Below, piece by piece: positions 1 to 8,616 of a stretch of 48,641 nucleotides of DNA. Location of the stretch: assembly GCA_017516745.1 (NCBI GenBank), contig JAFXBF010000022.1, positions 1-48,641 on the forward strand, in the 5' to 3' direction. The translations under genes were made by a program, and so were the position numbers. Source of the DNA: Clostridia bacterium (GTDB lineage: Bacteria > Bacillota > Clostridia > Oscillospirales > Acutalibacteraceae). Below the pieces are notes generated by a model. The model was not told where the DNA came from and ran no database searches. It saw only the letters and a program-made list of their open reading frames with translations. The first letter of the stretch is position 1, and each line of letters starts with the position of its first letter.

Positions 1-1
1 C

Positions 2-385
2 AACTGTCAGACTATCGCCGTGTGGACAGGTATAGGTTATGCCTTCTCTGCTCTTGCACTTGCTGTCGGTGAAACCGAAATATCGGACACCGTAGTTGAT
101 TCAATTCACAGCAATCAGTTAAGGTTCGGTCACTTCTGGGATCATTGGGAATGCGGACACCACTACACCAGACCTATGTCGAGCTGGAGTACTCTTATTG
201 CGGCATCGGGACTTAAAATCGACTATGAAAACAAAAAGCTGAGCTTTAATCCGATATGTAAAAATATTACTTTCCCCCTTGTCATACCCGATGTGCTTGC
301 AAAAGTAACATTCACCGATGGTGAATGCGGCATTGAGTGTATCAACGGCGACCTGAATGAGTGGAAGGTAACCATAGAAAAATAA
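2..385 (+). CDS. GH116/DUF608-like glycosidase, C-terminal end (partial)
   Basis: The reading frame is open to the left window edge, so only about the last 127 residues are present; no start codon need be sought here. Two segments resemble the C-terminal barrel of GH116 (bile-acid beta-glucosidase-like, DUF608) enzymes: CQTIAVWTGIGYA, matching the family's C-Q-x-x-x-V-W-T-G signature, and ECGHHYTRPMSSWSTLIAAS, matching its E-C-G-x-H-Y-x-R-x-M-x-S-W signature. A short beta-rich tail follows. GH116 enzymes hydrolyse beta-glucosides or beta-xylosides, and the exact substrate cannot be read from this piece. No hydrophobic tail like that of the secreted proteins elsewhere in the window is present, so the location is unknown. 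It points toward the integrase remnant at 393-509 and is one of few plus-strand genes here. Family confidence is fairly high; activity is inferred. Confidence 0.8.
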   Translation, partial: NCQTIAVWTGIGYAFSALALAVGETEISDTVVDSIHSNQLRFGHFWDHWECGHHYTRPMSSWSTLIAASGLKIDYENKKLSFNPICKNITFPLVIPDVLAKVTFTDGECGIECINGDLNEWKVTIEK

Positions 386-392
386 GATTTAA

Positions 393-509
393 TCACCTCC
401 TAACTTCATTGCCGTGCATATACTTCGGACGGTTGGTTTCAGGGTTAATACTGCCTGCAACAGCAAATATCTTTTCAAGTTTTTCAGGTGTGTATCCCCT
501 CTTTTCTCT
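393..509 (-). pseudogene. Tyrosine integrase remnant, N-half (copy 1)
   Basis: The minus strand reads REKRGYTPEKLEKIFAVAGS then INPETNRPKY before a stop. This closely matches the remnant at 1677-1934, which has KEKRGYAPEELERIFAVADG then IKPETNR, and is similar at DNA level too. In tyrosine recombinases such a stretch is the linker between the core-binding and catalytic domains. In-frame stops lie upstream (TAA just before REKRG), so the gene is dead. Promoter-like sequence at 611-662 points into it. It could simply be old mobile-element debris. Confidence 0.55.
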
Positions 510-552
510 TTATTTTTGCTTTTGCACTTATTTCATATAGCGGCAGCATACG

Positions 553-580
553 AAAAGCCGACGGAGTTTATCCGTCGGCT
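553..580 (-). terminator. Intrinsic terminator
   Basis: A perfect 10 bp stem (556-565 with 571-580, arms AGCCGACGGA and TCCGTCGGCT) has a 5 nt loop. On the minus strand a T4 run follows. The same stem-loop, with one G-U change, lies at 39306-39330 after another minus-strand gene, so it looks like a reused terminator. It probably ends the minus transcript starting near 630 or reading through from the PepSY gene. Confidence 0.6.
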
Positions 581-610
581 CAGACTGTCGAACTTGTCGG
601 TTTTTGTGTT

Positions 611-662
611 CACAACTTATTTTTGTCGAGATCATTATATCACACACCCTCATACAAGTAAA
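611..662 (-). promoter_or_regulatory. Minus-strand promoter with recurrent downstream element
   Basis: On the minus strand, -35 TTTACT (662-657), a 17 bp spacer and an extended -10 TGATATAAT (642-634). Immediately downstream lies CTCGACAAAAATAAGTTGTG (630-611), a variant of the palindromic element found after the promoters at 36542, 38670 and 47341. It points at the integrase remnant 393-509 and no intact gene follows, so it may be an orphan promoter or drive a short RNA ending at the hairpin 580-553. Confidence 0.5.
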
Positions 663-791
663 TATTGCTTCTCCTGCTCACCCGCACACTTCTTTTACAA
701 TCGTTCTTATCGTTCCTGAATAATACGATTTGGATATATAACAAAAAGGATGTCACCGAAGTAACACCCTTAAAATGATTTAGATATTAAA

Positions 792-1541
792 TTAATCGTT
801 GAATTCTTTATTATAGGAAAGTACCTTACCGGTTTCGGCATTGACCTCGTATTCATACTCGTACCTGCCTGCAACAAACTCTACGTCGTAATGTACTACC
901 CTATCGTCACGGTCAAGCTCTGCCTTTACGTACTTAACGTCTGCTGCTTTTACTTTAGCGTGTTTGAATGCTGCAGACTTTGCTTTATCGGCAGATATGT
1001 AATCGTTTGCTGCGGAAGTTGTCTTGACGGGTTCTCTTTCCCTTTCAACATCCTTGTCGAAAACTGCACCGTCAGAAGCTCTGACTTCATATTCGTACTC
1101 GTAGCCGTTTGCGTAGAACTCAACGTCATAGTGAGGTACACGGTCGTCATAATCGTAATGCGCTTTTACGAAAACTGCGTCCTTGGCTTTTACACCTGCG
1201 TTTTCAAGTGCCTTCTGCTTGGCGACTTCAACGCTGACATTGCCGTTGTTGTTCTTGTCGGCTTTTTTCTTCGTTGTGTTTTCCTCTGCTACGGGAGCTA
1301 CTGTTTTTTCAGGAGCCTTATCATTTTCGGGAGCTTTTTCTGTTACGGGAGCTTCTACCTTTTCAGTTTCCGGAACTGCTGTTGAAAGCTCTTCGTTTTT
1401 CACTTCCGCTGCAGATGCCTGCGCCTGATTTACAGTTACGTTTTCTTCAACCTGCGGTTTGTTGTCTGCGCAGCCTGCAAGCAAAGCTACCGACAAAACC
1501 AGACCTGCGGATACTAATGCTGTAAATAATCTTTTTTTCAT
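792..1541 (-). CDS. Lipoprotein with two PepSY domains
   Basis: A 249-residue protein. The ATG at 1541 is chosen over an upstream GTG because AGAGGTG lies 6 nt before it. Residues 1-24 form a lipoprotein signal with lipobox LAGC (Cys24), so the protein should be anchored to the outer face of the membrane. A Glu/Lys/Pro-rich linker (about 25-95) leads to two tandem PepSY-type repeats (about 100-165 and 180-248). Each contains a paired motif, HYDVEFYANGYEYEYEV or HYDVEFVAGRYEYEYEV, and a strongly charged helix before it. PepSY domains are known as inhibitory or protein-binding modules in protease propeptides and sensor proteins; no target is visible. It appears monocistronic, with an integrase remnant upstream. 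Family call firm, role unknown. Confidence 0.9.
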   Translation of the reverse strand: MKKRLFTALVSAGLVLSVALLAGCADNKPQVEENVTVNQAQASAAEVKNEELSTAVPETEKVEAPVTEKAPENDKAPEKTVAPVAEENTTKKKADKNNNGNVSVEVAKQKALENAGVKAKDAVFVKAHYDYDDRVPHYDVEFYANGYEYEYEVRASDGAVFDKDVEREREPVKTTSAANDYISADKAKSAAFKHAKVKAADVKYVKAELDRDDRVVHYDVEFVAGRYEYEYEVNAETGKVLSYNKEFND

Positions 1542-1676
1542 TATAGTCACCTCTTAAATAAATTTTATGTTTTTGTCAAGCCATCCTTGACTGTGACTAA
1601 ATCATAACCGGCAAAGATTAAAGTAATATTAGAAAAAAACAAATTTTAGAAATTTTCAAAAAATTTTTCAGTAGAA

Positions 1677-1934
1677 TTATAAGCGGTTGGTTTCAGGTTT
1701 AATGCCATCCGCAACTGCAAATATCCTTTCAAGTTCTTCAGGCGCGTATCCCCTCTTTTCTTTCTTTTCCTTTTGTGTCTCCGGACATTTTACATTTTTC
1801 ATTAAATTGTATTTCGGTCCATTTGGCTTAGAATAACCAGTATACATCTTTTTCAAAAGAACATAACAGTCTTTCAACACAGTTTCGCGACAATTTTCCG
1901 CTATGAAATCAAGAAAAAACACAATAAAGCCCAA
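1677..1934 (-). pseudogene. Tyrosine integrase remnant, N-half (copy 2)
   Basis: An 85-codon open fragment with a basic, helical segment (KDCYVLLKKMYTGYSKPNGP) typical of the SAM-like core-binding domain of phage-type integrases. The linker KEKRGYAPEELERIFAVADG follows, then a stop. The catalytic R, HxxR and Tyr residues are absent, so the fragment cannot be an active recombinase. It stops at the boundary between the core-binding and catalytic domains. Catalytic halves of what looks like the same family lie on the opposite strand at 16290-16724 and 29850-30382. There is no ribosome binding site at the first ATG. Confidence 0.65.
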
Positions 1935-1970
1935 AACTTCAGTCCATACGTAATGAAAGACTGAAGTTTT
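1933..1970. terminator. Bidirectional hairpin terminator
   Basis: An 11 bp perfect stem (1933-1943 with 1960-1970, arm AAAACTTCAGT) has a 16 nt loop and a T run on the plus side. On the minus strand it lies just after the stop of the LRR surface protein and is likely its terminator. Confidence 0.6.
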
Positions 1971-1985
1971 TTATAAATCTACAAT

Positions 1986-4900
1986 TTATGAAAATATCAA
2001 CGCATCCATAGCCCTGCCAAAAATCTGCGCAGTAAACTTGAGCAGCTGAAATGACAGCTTATAAAACACAACCTGAACGGTATCGGTTGCTATAACATTA
2101 CCTTCCGAGTCATATATTTCAACAGTAATATTTGCAGACTTTGCACCAAACAAGCCGCTGCAGGTTACTCTGCCGTTTGAATCAACCATAACTTTAGGAT
2201 TATCTGACTGCCAATGTACCGTACTTTCCCCTATGTTATCTGCAGAGCATTCAAGATTCACAAAAGCCCTTGTGTAAAGCTGAAAAATGCCGAGCTTTTT
2301 ATTGACACGTTCTACGGACACAGACTCATATAAAATATCCGCCGAGCACTCGGAATCAGTAACGGTTATTTCAAATTCAGCTGTTTTTGTAACACCACCG
2401 TATGTATAATAAATCGTAACCTTTTTACGACCTACAGAAGACATATCCGTCATACTGACATTGTAGTCGGTAATCTGCTTAACAGACGAATCGCTGTAAT
2501 AAGCCGTAACATTAAGACCGGTCAGATCAAGCGTGTCTCCGATATTATATTCAGTTTTTACCGGTAAGGATTTGATTTCGATAGAGACAACTGTCGGCTC
2601 AACCTCGATAACAGCAAATTCGCTGAAATGATCGGTTTCAAAGGTTATATAATTGCCGTCGATTGTGCTTGCAAAGCGTACCAACGGATTAACGATATCA
2701 TCCGTTACATGGTACACCTTGCATTTTGCTGGATCAACGCCGTCTGCCAATTTAATTTTTACGGTTACTGTTCCATCGGGCTGAACGGTACTATTGTTAT
2801 AAATAAGATTAATGTCATAAAAATGCAGGCTTCTTATTGAACCGCCTACAGCAAAATTAGTCCCCTCGTAGTTGGACGGGTCCACTTTTTCAACGGACAA
2901 TGATGTATCTGGTTTTATTTCTTTTGTTGTAGCAGAAACTATAACGCCGCATATATCATGCCTTAAAACAACGGCGGCGTATTCCAAGCTGCCAATCGCA
3001 AGCCTTATTGCCTGTGCATACCCGTCAACAGTATTCTGCTGCGTAATGTCAAGTCCGTATTTTACGGCCTTCACTGCATTATCAAGCAAGGTAAGTGTGT
3101 AATCTGAGTAATAACGCCTGTCAATAGATGAAGCAGTACGAATTGCGTTTTCAACCGAAGAATAATCAGCAGGCAGATATTCAAGCCCGATAAGCGCTTT
3201 TTTAATTGCTTCTGTCCAGCTGTCAACCTGATTCTGTTCTTCTTTAGTCAGACCACTTTTAACAGCAGCAACTTCAGCATCAAGCATTGCAAGGCTTTCG
3301 GTAGTATAAAGGTTACGGTCAATTGAGTTTGCTGATTTAATTACTTCTTCCAGCATTGAATAGTCAGCGGCACCGACACTAAGTCCGTCAAGAGCAGCCG
3401 ATATTGCTTTATACCATTCATCAACCTGCTGCTGAGTCAAATTCTCTTTATCCAAATCAACAGCATTAACAGCCGCATCAAGCTCGGCAAGGCTATCTTC
3501 AGAATAGTTCGGACGATAAACCCCTTCTGCCTTCAAAATAAGCTCCTCCAGCATCCTCGTAAAGGGTTCGTCTTCAAAAAGTATATACTGTATGCCGTAT
3601 TCTTCGGCGTATTGCTGCGCTGTTGAGCCCTCATAGCAATGAATGACAACCTTATCAGTATGGTATACGCTCTGACGAGCAAAAGTTGCATCCTTGGTGA
3701 TGAAATATATATTCTTAAGCGAGCTTACGGAAAAAGCCATTTTTTCTATCGTTTTGATATTTTCGGGAATAACCAATTCCTTATAATTGAGGCTTGACCC
3801 ACGCAGCATATTTGAATTAATTACCGACAAGCCTGAGCCTAAATTAATAGTATATAGATTATAGCTGCCCGAAAAGATATACTCACCTGCCGTTTCAAGG
3901 TCATCGTTTAGAGTAATTTTTTTCAGATTTGTGCCTGAAAAAGCAGCATAAGCTATATGCTTTGTGCCTGCAGGTACTGTATATTCGGTCATTGAGCTGT
4001 CGCCCGGAAAGAAGTGAAGAACGGATTTATCCTTACTGAAAACTATACCGCTGCTGTTTGACCAATAGTTGGGATTTTCGGGAGAAACTTCAATACTGCG
4101 TGCGTTTTCCATATCAGAAAAAGCGCCGTCACAGTGCGTAACGTTCTCCGGAATATATACGTATCTGATATCCGTTGCCGAAAAAGCGTCACTGCCGATT
4201 TTAACAACGCTTTCGGGAATATCAAATTCTCTGAGGCTTGTATAATTAAAAGCGCTGCTGTGAATAACTCTCAGGGAAGAATCTTCTTCAAAAACAACCT
4301 CAGTAAGCTCCTGACAGCTGTTAAAAGCACTTTTACCAATCTCTTCAAGAGATGCCGGAATAACAATGCTTTCAATATAATCGTCACTATAAAAAGCATA
4401 ATCGGCTATAGCAACGGTATCTTCCTTAGGCACACAGTGCGTATCGGGAATTACACCCTTATAGCCAAGCAGAACTTTACCGGCATAAACCCAACCATCG
4501 GGCTGTGCTTCATACCAGCCTGTCTTATAAACCGCATGTTCACCAAGGTACTTTAAGCTGTCGGGAAAGGATATATCGGTAACATTTGTTTCATAGCTAA
4601 GCGCTCGGCAGCCAATAGCAGTTGTACCGTCCCGTATTTCAAGCGAAGTCACATCATCGGACAAATCGCCCTTGATATCGAACAAAAAAGAGCCGAAATA
4701 AACAAGTGAGCCGTCACGTTGATTCAAATACCACGGACTTTCGGCAGCGAATTCATAATATACATACCGCAGCTCTGTTTTCTCGGGGAAAATAATATTT
4801 TCAAGCGAAAACATTGATGCATGTGTATGTATTTCTTCGATAGTTGACGGAAGTGTTAATGTCTGAACATTATAAAGCTTGTCAAGCGTACCCTCCATAA

Positions 4901-5162
4901 GGAATGTTATGCCCTCGCCTACCGTAACGCTTGTTATATAGCTGTAGTATTTATCCCAAGGTGCGCTACCAACTGCATAATCGTAAGTTTTGCCTGTCCC
5001 CTCAAGCGTCAGCACACCGGATTGTGTATCAACATACCAAGAAATATTGTCACCGCATTTGTTGTCGGCCGCAAACGATGAAACAGCAAAATACGGCGAA
5101 GGAATAACAACCTGCACTACGATAATTAATGCTGTAAGAAAAACCGAAAGAAGCCTTTTCAA
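1986..5162 (-). CDS. Secreted BspA-type LRR surface protein with FIVAR and Ig-like domains
   Basis: A TTG start at 5162 is preferred: GGGGTGG lies 5 nt upstream and the protein then begins MKRLLSVFLTALIIVV, a clean signal peptide; the upstream in-frame ATG at 5246 has no such context. This gives 1058 residues. After the signal peptide comes a beta-rich segment with the ISWYVDTQSGVLTLEGTGK motif common in these proteins. BspA-like leucine-rich repeats follow to about 520, with units such as VVKIGSDAFSATDIRYVYIP. Next are three FIVAR-like helical repeats (about 530-725; units start NYSEDSL, LYTTESL and YYSDYTL). Two Ig-like domains follow (about 835-920 with KTEYNIGDTLDLTGLNVTAY, and about 930-1030). 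The C-terminus is amphipathic, FYKLSFQLLKFTAQIFGRAM. These domains are typical of adhesins; the ligand is unknown. No LPXTG sorting motif is seen. Confidence 0.85.
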   Translation of the reverse strand: MKRLLSVFLTALIIVVQVVIPSPYFAVSSFAADNKCGDNISWYVDTQSGVLTLEGTGKTYDYAVGSAPWDKYYSYITSVTVGEGITFLMEGTLDKLYNVQTLTLPSTIEEIHTHASMFSLENIIFPEKTELRYVYYEFAAESPWYLNQRDGSLVYFGSFLFDIKGDLSDDVTSLEIRDGTTAIGCRALSYETNVTDISFPDSLKYLGEHAVYKTGWYEAQPDGWVYAGKVLLGYKGVIPDTHCVPKEDTVAIADYAFYSDDYIESIVIPASLEEIGKSAFNSCQELTEVVFEEDSSLRVIHSSAFNYTSLREFDIPESVVKIGSDAFSATDIRYVYIPENVTHCDGAFSDMENARSIEVSPENPNYWSNSSGIVFSKDKSVLHFFPGDSSMTEYTVPAGTKHIAYAAFSGTNLKKITLNDDLETAGEYIFSGSYNLYTINLGSGLSVINSNMLRGSSLNYKELVIPENIKTIEKMAFSVSSLKNIYFITKDATFARQSVYHTDKVVIHCYEGSTAQQYAEEYGIQYILFEDEPFTRMLEELILKAEGVYRPNYSEDSLAELDAAVNAVDLDKENLTQQQVDEWYKAISAALDGLSVGAADYSMLEEVIKSANSIDRNLYTTESLAMLDAEVAAVKSGLTKEEQNQVDSWTEAIKKALIGLEYLPADYSSVENAIRTASSIDRRYYSDYTLTLLDNAVKAVKYGLDITQQNTVDGYAQAIRLAIGSLEYAAVVLRHDICGVIVSATTKEIKPDTSLSVEKVDPSNYEGTNFAVGGSIRSLHFYDINLIYNNSTVQPDGTVTVKIKLADGVDPAKCKVYHVTDDIVNPLVRFASTIDGNYITFETDHFSEFAVIEVEPTVVSIEIKSLPVKTEYNIGDTLDLTGLNVTAYYSDSSVKQITDYNVSMTDMSSVGRKKVTIYYTYGGVTKTAEFEITVTDSECSADILYESVSVERVNKKLGIFQLYTRAFVNLECSADNIGESTVHWQSDNPKVMVDSNGRVTCSGLFGAKSANITVEIYDSEGNVIATDTVQVVFYKLSFQLLKFTAQIFGRAMDALIFS

Positions 5163-5265
5163 AACAACCACCCCACTAATACTTCTTCTAATAAATCTTC
5201 TATTATTTCTATTACAAATTATAAAACAATTTTTCGTTCTTTTCAATCACTATCATCAAGTATTG

Positions 5266-5311
5266 AACAAAAAAGTATCAGCCCGCAAACAGACAACCCT
5301 GCCGCAGGCTG
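5266..5311 (-). terminator. Intrinsic terminator of the CHAP gene
   Basis: On the minus strand CAGCCTGC (5311-5304) pairs with GCGGGCTG (5286-5279), including one G-U pair valid only on this strand. ATAC and a T6 run follow. It lies 38 nt after the stop of the CHAP protein gene. Confidence 0.55.
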
Positions 5312-5348
5312 ATAAATTGTTATTGCTTTACACTAAGATTCATACGGC

Positions 5349-7463
5349 TTAATAAAGCACTCTGTTAATGCCGAACAGATTCTTAAAGAACGAAATAAAT
5401 TTCTGCCAGAAACCTGCCTTTGACGTGACGGATATTTCGTCAAAAATTTCCTCACCATCGGCGTTTATAATCGGATTTTCTTCTTCATCAACAATAACTG
5501 CTGAAAAAGTTGCGTTACCGTTAGCAATAGACGTTACATAACATTCCGAACGGTCTTCACTAACCGCCGCCGAAAAACCGGCTCCCTCAACAAACCACGC
5601 AACTGCATATCCCTCGGGCAATTCAATTTCTTCAAGCTGAAGAACAAGTGTTTCTCCGTAGTTTACTACTGTTGTTGATGTGCGCTTAATCTCTATTTCG
5701 GGCATTTTGTCGAGCTTAGGAATTACGCCTTCTTCAAGCACCTTTTTGCAAACGGTGCATTTCTTAACCTGAACGCCTTCCGCTTTAAAGGTCGGTGCTA
5801 CCGAAATCTCCCAGTCTCCGGGGGTGTGTGCCTTAGTGGGAATTACAGTCTGTGCAACGGTAACGGTACCGCATACAGAGCAATGCTTGCCTTCCGTTTT
5901 GCCCGTTGAAGTACACGTTGCCGCAACAGCCTTGTCGGTTACGATCTTATGTGCAAGTACCGGTATGGGTTCAGTATAGCTTTTACCGCATTCACAAACG
6001 TATGTTCTTACGCCGGTGTTCAGACAAGTCGGAGAAGAAGTTACGGATGAAGTATAAAAGCACTCATGTTCCTTAAGCTTATATCTGTATTCAACGCTTG
6101 CTGCATTACTGTCCTTACTGTCCGTCCATCCGCTTTCTTTTGTCCAATTGTAATAATCAACTCTTACTTTATTCTGGTAAACATAACGTTTATACCACCA
6201 GCACGACCTGTAATCATGGGAATTTGAAGCATCACAGGTAAGTGCGGGAGCACACCAGCAATATGATGACGTATTATGTGCCCAAGCAAGCTTATATGCT
6301 GTATATCTGGAATCGTCTCCGTCAACAACGCTTTGCTCTTCAATAACTGCACTCGGTTCGGGATATGCATCATAATGATTATGCTTGTCAGTATATTTAA
6401 AATTCACTTCATTACCTGCACCGCTACCACACCAATGGTAGTAATAATAGCTGACAAGAACTCGGTAATTGGAGGTTGAAAGCTCAAAATCAGATTCGTA
6501 GGTGCTGCCGCTGTTTACATATTCGGTTTTAGCAAGGCTTCCCTTTGTCCAGCCGCTTGCGTTAGCTGTTGTTGCTACTTTTTTATAGATATTATTATAT
6601 TCAATATCATATTTGTCAGCCGAAACGTGTGAGGGCAGACTGCTTACGTATACCCACTGTGTCTCGTCTATTTTGGGTATAGTTGTACCTGTTTTGAGCA
6701 GTTTACTGCAGCCGCCGCAGTATGTATCACCCGTGTAACCTGTTGACTCGGGAGTTGCAGCAACGGAATTTTTGATTACCGTTCCTCCTGCGTGGTTATT
6801 TGCGTTCTTTGCAATCGTTTCAGTGTAGCTTTTACCGCAGGAACAGGAGTAGGTGCGCACACCCGTAGCATTACAGGTTGCAGCCTTTGTAACGGAGGAT
6901 GAATATGAACAAGTGTGGGTTGAATATTTCGGTCTTATATACTCTCTCGTAATGCCGGAGTTAAGCGTGTGACCATTTACATCCATATAGTTACCATTAG
7001 ATCCACCAACCTTGTATACCTGGCCGTTTACATTTCCCTCAATCGAGTATGTGCCGTCCTGAACAATACCAACGTGTGTCCAAGCACCGCAATATTTACA
7101 ATAGTAGAAGACGATATCACCTTTTTGCCTTGATGAAACAATACTGCAGCCAGCGTTCAACATAGCATTCCTCAAATAAGAAACACCGCCATTAAACGGA
7201 ATAAGTGATTCAACACCCGCAAGGCGCGCGCAATCACTTACAAAATCTGCACACCACGCCTCGGTATATCCCATACTTGACTGTGACCGGCCAAGCTGTG
7301 CTTGTGCAACGGCAACTATATCGTCTGCACCGTTGCCGGTCAACGTATAATTCCTATAAAAATTACCTGCTACAGATTGCGTTGCCTGCACCGAATTTGC
7401 AAAACTAAAAATCATTGTTGCAACAACAAGCAAAGCACACACTCTCTTAAAGACTGTTTTCAT
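5349..7463 (-). CDS. Secreted CHAP-domain amidase with Cys-rich repeats
   Basis: 704 residues; GGAGG lies 9 nt before the ATG. A signal peptide spans about 1-28. A CHAP (Cys/His amidohydrolase/peptidase) domain covers about 46-175. The putative catalytic Cys71 is in EAWCADFVSDCARLAG, His130 in GAWTHVGIVQDG, and an acidic/amide residue in SIEGN (142-144). CHAP domains cleave peptidoglycan peptides or amide bonds, so it probably acts on cell walls, its own or a competitor's. The rest contains repeated CxC/CxxC modules of the GVRTYSCSCGKSYTETI type (about 185-225 and 470-510), plus CSVCGTV and CTVCKKV ribbons near 530-590. An Ig-like domain follows (about 600-675). The end, FWQKFISFFKNLFGINRVLY, is strongly amphipathic and aromatic. 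Expression as a single gene is likely, with a terminator at 5266-5311. Confidence 0.85.
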   Translation of the reverse strand: MKTVFKRVCALLVVATMIFSFANSVQATQSVAGNFYRNYTLTGNGADDIVAVAQAQLGRSQSSMGYTEAWCADFVSDCARLAGVESLIPFNGGVSYLRNAMLNAGCSIVSSRQKGDIVFYYCKYCGAWTHVGIVQDGTYSIEGNVNGQVYKVGGSNGNYMDVNGHTLNSGITREYIRPKYSTHTCSYSSSVTKAATCNATGVRTYSCSCGKSYTETIAKNANNHAGGTVIKNSVAATPESTGYTGDTYCGGCSKLLKTGTTIPKIDETQWVYVSSLPSHVSADKYDIEYNNIYKKVATTANASGWTKGSLAKTEYVNSGSTYESDFELSTSNYRVLVSYYYYHWCGSGAGNEVNFKYTDKHNHYDAYPEPSAVIEEQSVVDGDDSRYTAYKLAWAHNTSSYCWCAPALTCDASNSHDYRSCWWYKRYVYQNKVRVDYYNWTKESGWTDSKDSNAASVEYRYKLKEHECFYTSSVTSSPTCLNTGVRTYVCECGKSYTEPIPVLAHKIVTDKAVAATCTSTGKTEGKHCSVCGTVTVAQTVIPTKAHTPGDWEISVAPTFKAEGVQVKKCTVCKKVLEEGVIPKLDKMPEIEIKRTSTTVVNYGETLVLQLEEIELPEGYAVAWFVEGAGFSAAVSEDRSECYVTSIANGNATFSAVIVDEEENPIINADGEEIFDEISVTSKAGFWQKFISFFKNLFGINRVLY

Positions 7464-7497
7464 TTCTATTTACCTCCATAAATTGGAACTTAATAAC

Positions 7498-7573
7498 TTA
7501 ATAAGCAACTCTACTGATACCGAACAGATTTTTGAAGAACGAAATTTATTTCTATCGGAAACCAACATTTAAG
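7498..7573 (-). pseudogene. Orphan copy of the C-terminal tail of the CHAP gene
   Basis: On the minus strand the frame reads ISFFKNLFGISRVAY followed by a stop. This is nearly identical to the end of the CHAP protein (ISFFKNLFGINRVLY) whose own copy is at 5349-5425. Stops interrupt the few codons upstream. It lies just before the CHAP gene start, so it is the leftover 3' end of a second, deleted gene bearing the same tail, or a partial duplication. Confidence 0.7.
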
Positions 7574-7585
7574 CTTGATTACAGT

Positions 7586-7945
7586 TTATTGCTTTTTATT
7601 TTTGATTATCATATATATTCCGCCAATTAAAAGACCTGCATCCAACAGGATAGTAACAATATCATCTAAGCCAACACCTTCGGTGATATACCTTTCAAAT
7701 GAACCGTTTGCAGAACCGCCCATAATCGCTAAGACAAAACACACAAGCAAAACTATACCGATTGTTCTGCCCTTTTTTGTTGCAGATTTGCCTGATGTCG
7801 GCTGCTGAACGGGTTGCTGATTAATTGGCTGTTGATAAACAGGCTGTGGTGTTTGTGCCGCCTGTTGCGAATTAAGGCTTGTACCGCAGCCCGAGCAAAA
7901 AGCCGCACCGTCTTCGATTTGTTTTCCGCAGTTTGAACAAAACAT
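7586..7945 (-). CDS. Small zinc-ribbon membrane protein (last gene of the Zn-ribbon operon)
   Basis: 119 residues, starting MFCSNCGKQI. The ATG at 7945 has AGAGGA 8 nt upstream; an earlier in-frame codon at 7999 would overlap the preceding gene. A CxxC-x11-CxxC zinc ribbon (CSNCGK, CSGCGT) occupies residues 3-22. A Gln/Pro-rich linker follows (about 25-50). A transmembrane segment follows (IGIVLLVCFVLAIMGGSA), and a second hydrophobic stretch near the end (IVTILLDAGLLIGGIYMIIK). The ribbon should be cytoplasmic, facing inward from the membrane. Paralogous ribbon-plus-membrane architectures occur in three other genes of the same operon. No enzymatic motif is visible, and the function is unknown. 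Confidence 0.8.
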   Translation of the reverse strand: MFCSNCGKQIEDGAAFCSGCGTSLNSQQAAQTPQPVYQQPINQQPVQQPTSGKSATKKGRTIGIVLLVCFVLAIMGGSANGSFERYITEGVGLDDIVTILLDAGLLIGGIYMIIKNKKQ

Positions 7946-7964
7946 ATTTTCTGTCCTCTTTCTG

Positions 7965-8561
7965 TTAATTGTTATCAACAAGCTCAAAACCGAGCTCAAT
8001 CAATGTATTTTCGCAGTTCTGAATATTAAAGCTGAAATCACTTTCTATAGGCATTGAAAGGTACTGTGCCGCTATGTTTATGCACGCATCATTGCCCTGC
8101 GTATCAAGCTCAACAAACTCAAAATTGCCATTGACAGCACTGCTCAGCCTTGAATAAGCAACCTTAGCCGTTTCAATACCGAGAGACTCGATTTGCTTTA
8201 TGGTTGAATCGTCGGAAGCAATAAATTCCTCCAGATTCGGCTTATCGTTGGGATAAGCAAAAGCACCGGTAAATTCCGCAACCTTTGTTGAGCCTTCTCT
8301 GTATCTGATGAAAACTATGTAATAATCATCCTCTGCTGCTCTTAACTCATAACGCTTATACTTTGTTACATAAGGACTAATCTGTGTATCAGGCTTTTCA
8401 GTAGCATCGGGTGTTTGTTTATTAGTCTGATCAGCTTCATTCTGTGTCTGCTGCTCACCCGACTGTGTCTGAGACTCGTTTGTTCCTCCGTTATCCGCAC
8501 AAGAGGTCAAAATGCAAAGACAAAGTAAAACAGATATAACCAATAAAAATTTTTTCTTCAT
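7965..8561 (-). CDS. Lipoprotein of unknown function
   Basis: 198 residues from the ATG at 8561, which has AAGGAGA 9 nt upstream; the longer reading to 8609 lacks a site. The lipoprotein signal ends at LTSC (Cys21). A Gln/Thr/Asn-rich spacer follows (22-55). A compact alpha/beta domain then includes YKRYELRAAEDDYYIVFIRY, and the C-terminus is NTLIELGFELVDNN. I do not recognise a family. It sits 19 nt before the small zinc-ribbon gene and 55 nt after the larger one, so it is almost certainly co-transcribed and probably an extracellular partner of the ribbon proteins. The partner role is inferred from position. Confidence 0.8.
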   Translation of the reverse strand: MKKKFLLVISVLLCLCILTSCADNGGTNESQTQSGEQQTQNEADQTNKQTPDATEKPDTQISPYVTKYKRYELRAAEDDYYIVFIRYREGSTKVAEFTGAFAYPNDKPNLEEFIASDDSTIKQIESLGIETAKVAYSRLSSAVNGNFEFVELDTQGNDACINIAAQYLSMPIESDFSFNIQNCENTLIELGFELVDNN

Positions 8562-8616
8562 AACAATAATCTCCTTTTTATAAATTATAATTAGTATATC
8601 CGCATTCAACGGATTT

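Noticed and set aside
414-719. 101-codon plus-strand open frame
   Set aside because: It crosses a terminator hairpin, a promoter on the other strand and an integrase remnant, and its composition is not protein-like.
1986-5246. Upstream ATG start for the LRR protein
   Set aside because: It adds 28 basic residues before the signal peptide and has no ribosome binding site; the TTG at 5162 has both.
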